Shown one piece after another: positions 61,969 to 64,000 of a stretch of DNA of 64,000 nucleotides. The position numbers were made by a program, and so were the translations under genes. Origin of the DNA: Pusillimonas sp. TS35 (GTDB lineage Bacteria > Pseudomonadota > Gammaproteobacteria > Burkholderiales > Burkholderiaceae_B); NCBI RefSeq assembly GCF_009857885.1, contig NZ_WWER01000007.1, positions 248,001 through 312,000 on the forward strand, written 5' to 3'. Below the pieces are notes generated by a model, which was given only the letters and a program-made list of their open reading frames with translations, searched no databases and was not told the DNA's origin. Within the stretch, counting starts at the first letter, position 1. Each line of letters opens with the position of its first letter.

Positions 61969-62370
61969 ATGAATACCAAAGCCATTCTTATTGCATCCCT
62001 CGCTGCCTTGACGTTGGGTGCGGGCATGCCAAGCCTCGCGGCAACGCATGCGCAGGGCCAAACCCCTTCTTCCTCGGGGATGTCCAGCGATCAAGCAGCC
62101 CCTCAGCATAAGCCCGGTGGCCCCATGATGGACGGCGGGATGATGGGGCGAGGCATGATGGGCGGAGGCATGGGGGGCATGATGGGTGGGGGTATGGGTG
62201 ACATGATGAATAGCGGTATGGCGGGCATGATGGGCGGTTGCCACGCCGCGATGGACACCGGCCTGGATCGCAAGACAGCGATGCAGATGCATGGGGAGAT
62301 GATGCGCGCGATGGGTGACATACTTGTCAAGTATGCAGACAAAGTCACGGAGCCGGCGCCGAAGCATTGA
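61969..62370 (+). CDS. Exported Met/Gly/His-rich protein, probable copper binding
   Basis: A 133-residue protein with a signal peptide ending SLA (about 24). The middle (about 47-95) is a run of Met-Met-Gly repeats (PGGPMMDGGMMGRGMMGGGM and similar) with a Cys-His pair in MMGGCHAAM. The C-terminal helix has KTAMQMHGEMMRAMGDILVKYAD. AGGAGA precedes the ATG at 61969. Met-rich repeats bind Cu(I)/Ag(I) in CopA/PcoA-type and SilE-like systems; with the CueR-type promoter upstream, periplasmic copper buffering is inferred. Confidence 0.78.
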   Translation: MNTKAILIASLAALTLGAGMPSLAATHAQGQTPSSSGMSSDQAAPQHKPGGPMMDGGMMGRGMMGGGMGGMMGGGMGDMMNSGMAGMMGGCHAAMDTGLDRKTAMQMHGEMMRAMGDILVKYADKVTEPAPKH

Positions 62371-62561
62371 ACACGAACGGCTGCCCAGGCACGGGAGCCT
62401 CAATGCCCGGCACCCGTGCCCGTAGCGGCTTTACCTCATGCAGTGCAAGCGCCCGTCGGGCCCGCAAATTGCATGCACAGCAGCAGCGCTGCCACAGCAC
62501 GGCAAAATGCCGGTGGGGCTCAATGCAGTGACATTAGTGCGGCCCACAGCACGCCCGTACA

Positions 62562-63326
62562 TCACTGATTTACCTTTCCGGGTAGGGACAGATCACCCGA
62601 CGCCACCTTGAAGACGTTGGCTACGCACAGCAATGGCGTATGCATGCTGGCATTGACTCGCAGCGCGGCGGTCACCCCGTCGAAGCTGCCTGCCTTGATA
62701 ACGCCGATATCATCGAAAGGCACACGCACCGCTACCGTTTGCGCGTTGAATACCGGCGCCCATCCCGGGCTGTCAATCAGGATGGGCAATCCAGGCCAGG
62801 TCTTGGGCAGGCTCGGCTTACTGCCGTCGGGGATGTCCACGACTTTCAAGGCGTCCTTTCCGCAGGCCGCATCCGGTTGCAGAACCACCCAATGCGAATG
62901 CCAAAGGTCGCCATCGTTGTCCAGTTTTCCATCGCCGTTCTCATCGAACAGCGGTGTGTCATCAAAATCGGGATGCGCGGTAACCGCAAAAGCAAGAATG
63001 CCCGCTTTCGGCGCAAAACCGACGACGGATGGGTCCAGGCTGGTTGGCCAGACGTAGGAGAAAACCGTACTGCCAGCCAACTTGCCCGTGGCGGCGGGCT
63101 TCGTCTCACCGGCCCTCCCGGATACGGCCATTTGGAAGGTGGCAACATTGCCCTCAGTGGTGATTGTCGTGCGGACGATGTCGAAGGGTGCATTGACGCC
63201 TGTCAGGGTTTTGCCCGCGTCGGAAGCGATACCGTGATAGCTACTCGTGCCGTAAGCGGGTATACCGCCGGCCATGCCCGCCAACAGTGCACCGAAGAGA
63301 AGAAATGACTTTGACGATTTCATCAT
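62562..63326 (-). CDS. Exported protein of unknown function with an EF-hand-like loop
   Basis: A 254-residue protein with a signal peptide ending AYG (about 25). The core (about 40-250) has no family I recognise; it contains TTITTEGNVATFQMAVSGRAGE, SYVWPTSLDPS, AFAVTAHPDFDDTPL, then DENGDGKLDNDGD (about 145-157), an EF-hand-like calcium loop, and WHSHWVVLQPD. AAGGA lies just before the ATG at 63326 (a second ATG follows directly). It is divergent from the AraC-type regulator, which may control it. The 191-base gap downstream of the Met-rich gene shows only a weak hairpin. Confidence 0.72.
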   Translation of the reverse strand: MMKSSKSFLLFGALLAGMAGGIPAYGTSSYHGIASDAGKTLTGVNAPFDIVRTTITTEGNVATFQMAVSGRAGETKPAATGKLAGSTVFSYVWPTSLDPSVVGFAPKAGILAFAVTAHPDFDDTPLFDENGDGKLDNDGDLWHSHWVVLQPDAACGKDALKVVDIPDGSKPSLPKTWPGLPILIDSPGWAPVFNAQTVAVRVPFDDIGVIKAGSFDGVTAALRVNASMHTPLLCVANVFKVASGDLSLPGKVNQ

Positions 63327-63435
63327 TGATCCTTTGTCCTTAGCTTTGGTATGGACAAGTATATGCAGTCCCGTTGTATTATTTGAGTTAATTAGTTCAT
63401 AAAACATATCATTTCGTTCAAATAAACATCCTGCA

Positions 63436-64000
63436 ATGAGCACCCTACAAACAGCACCCGCCATCGACCGTCTTTCAGGCATCCTGGAACGCTTCCAGGT
63501 ACAGGCGCAGCTGCATCACGCAGGCGTGCTGTGCGGGCTGACGCATTTCGATGCCAGTGAAGGGTATGGGTATTTGCATGTACTGCGCCGTGGACGGCTG
63601 ACGGTAAGCCATCCGGGCGCACAAGGCGTCCCCCCGTCGATACAGTTCGACGAGCCAGCTCTATTGCTGTATGCGCGCCCTATCACACATCGCTTCCACA
63701 ATCCGCCGGCGGAAGGGTCGGACTTCGTCTGTGCACGGCTGCTCTTCGATGGCGGCGCACACAACCCACTGGCCAGAGCGCTGCCATCCTTGATTGCGGT
63801 TCCGCTCGCATACGTGCCTGGCCTTCATGCAGCACTTGAATTGCTGTTCGCCGAGACCGAACGTGTACGCTGCGGCCAGCGCTTGCTGGCCGATCGACTC
63901 TTCGAAGTGGTTGTCCTCCAGCTGCTGCGCTGGCTGCTCGACCACCCGCAGGAGGCCGGCATACAGGCAGGCCTGATCACGGGCCTGTCTGATCATCGCC
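63436..64000 (+). CDS. AraC family regulator, N-terminal cupin part (cut by window end)
   Basis: The frame opens at ATG 63436 and runs without a stop to the last base, giving at least 188 residues. It matches AraC-type regulators with an N-terminal AraC-binding cupin: LHVLRRGRLTVSHPG and DEPALLLYARPITHRF in the cupin, FVCARLLFDGGAHNPLARALPSLIAVPL, then LADRLFEVVVLQLLRWLLDHP leading to GLITGLSDHR, just where the helix-turn-helix domain should begin. The DNA-binding part is outside the window. It is divergent from the EF-hand-like exported protein. Confidence 0.82.
   Translation, partial: MSTLQTAPAIDRLSGILERFQVQAQLHHAGVLCGLTHFDASEGYGYLHVLRRGRLTVSHPGAQGVPPSIQFDEPALLLYARPITHRFHNPPAEGSDFVCARLLFDGGAHNPLARALPSLIAVPLAYVPGLHAALELLFAETERVRCGQRLLADRLFEVVVLQLLRWLLDHPQEAGIQAGLITGLSDHR

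Noticed and set aside
62388-62420. Terminator after the Met-rich gene (GGCACGGG / CCCGTGCC)
   Set aside because: The 8-base stem is perfect but the 17-base loop and lack of a T tract make it uncertain; not listed as a feature.

Overview
The window reads as a chromosomal segment of a GC-rich betaproteobacterium, most likely Alcaligenaceae (Bordetella/Achromobacter/Pusillimonas relatives). This rests on gene content: four Bug-type periplasmic receptors, three class III CoA-transferases, a cyoABCD-SURF1-RegB-RegA block, and many LysR/IclR/TetR-controlled catabolic units. No rRNA, tRNA, CRISPR array, phage or intact insertion sequence was found. Names come from motifs recognised by eye, not from database searches.

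Left part (1-21.3 kb): the window opens in a scar of a XamI-like type II restriction-modification system, in which the tail of a DNA methyltransferase runs out of frame into the tail of the endonuclease. Housekeeping genes follow: riboflavin synthase, a MarR regulator, an MtfA-like peptidase, the Kup potassium transporter, an AraC-OGT DNA repair protein and a D-amino acid dehydrogenase. A minus-strand block encodes a quinol oxidase (cyoABCD), a SURF1 protein and a RegB/RegA redox two-component system. Next come an MFS transporter, a CigR-like protein, a second two-component system and an exported PIG-L deacetylase with a C-terminal beta-propeller.

Middle (21.4-45.4 kb), catabolic islands: (i) a LysR-linked operon of alpha/beta hydrolase, Bug receptor, hydroxypyruvate isomerase-like protein and LigI-like lactonase, followed by an aldo/keto reductase; (ii) copper delivery genes (SCO, PCu(A)C); (iii) a ten-gene minus-strand operon from a ThDP enzyme to an aldehyde dehydrogenase, with a divergent IclR regulator, whose parts could take an aromatic sulfate or phosphonate ester through hydroxylation, cleavage, decarboxylation and aldehyde oxidation; (iv) a LysR/CoA-transferase/MaoC-like/Bug unit.

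Right part (45.5-64 kb): an envelope aminosugar module (ChbG/NaxD-like deacetylase, GtrA, GT2), an unusual two-gene unit joining the GltS glutamate symporter to a TAXI-type binding lipoprotein, two small exported proteins, and a CoA-thioester island (TetR, CoA-transferase, unknown protein, acyl-CoA dehydrogenase; divergently CoA-transferase, quinone oxidoreductase, Bug). The divergent promoters of that island each carry a matching ATACT-N4-AGTAT operator over the -10. The end holds an EptA-like phosphoethanolamine transferase homologue, a CueR-type promoter ahead of two small Met/His-rich proteins, an EF-hand-like exported protein and an AraC-type regulator cut by the window edge.
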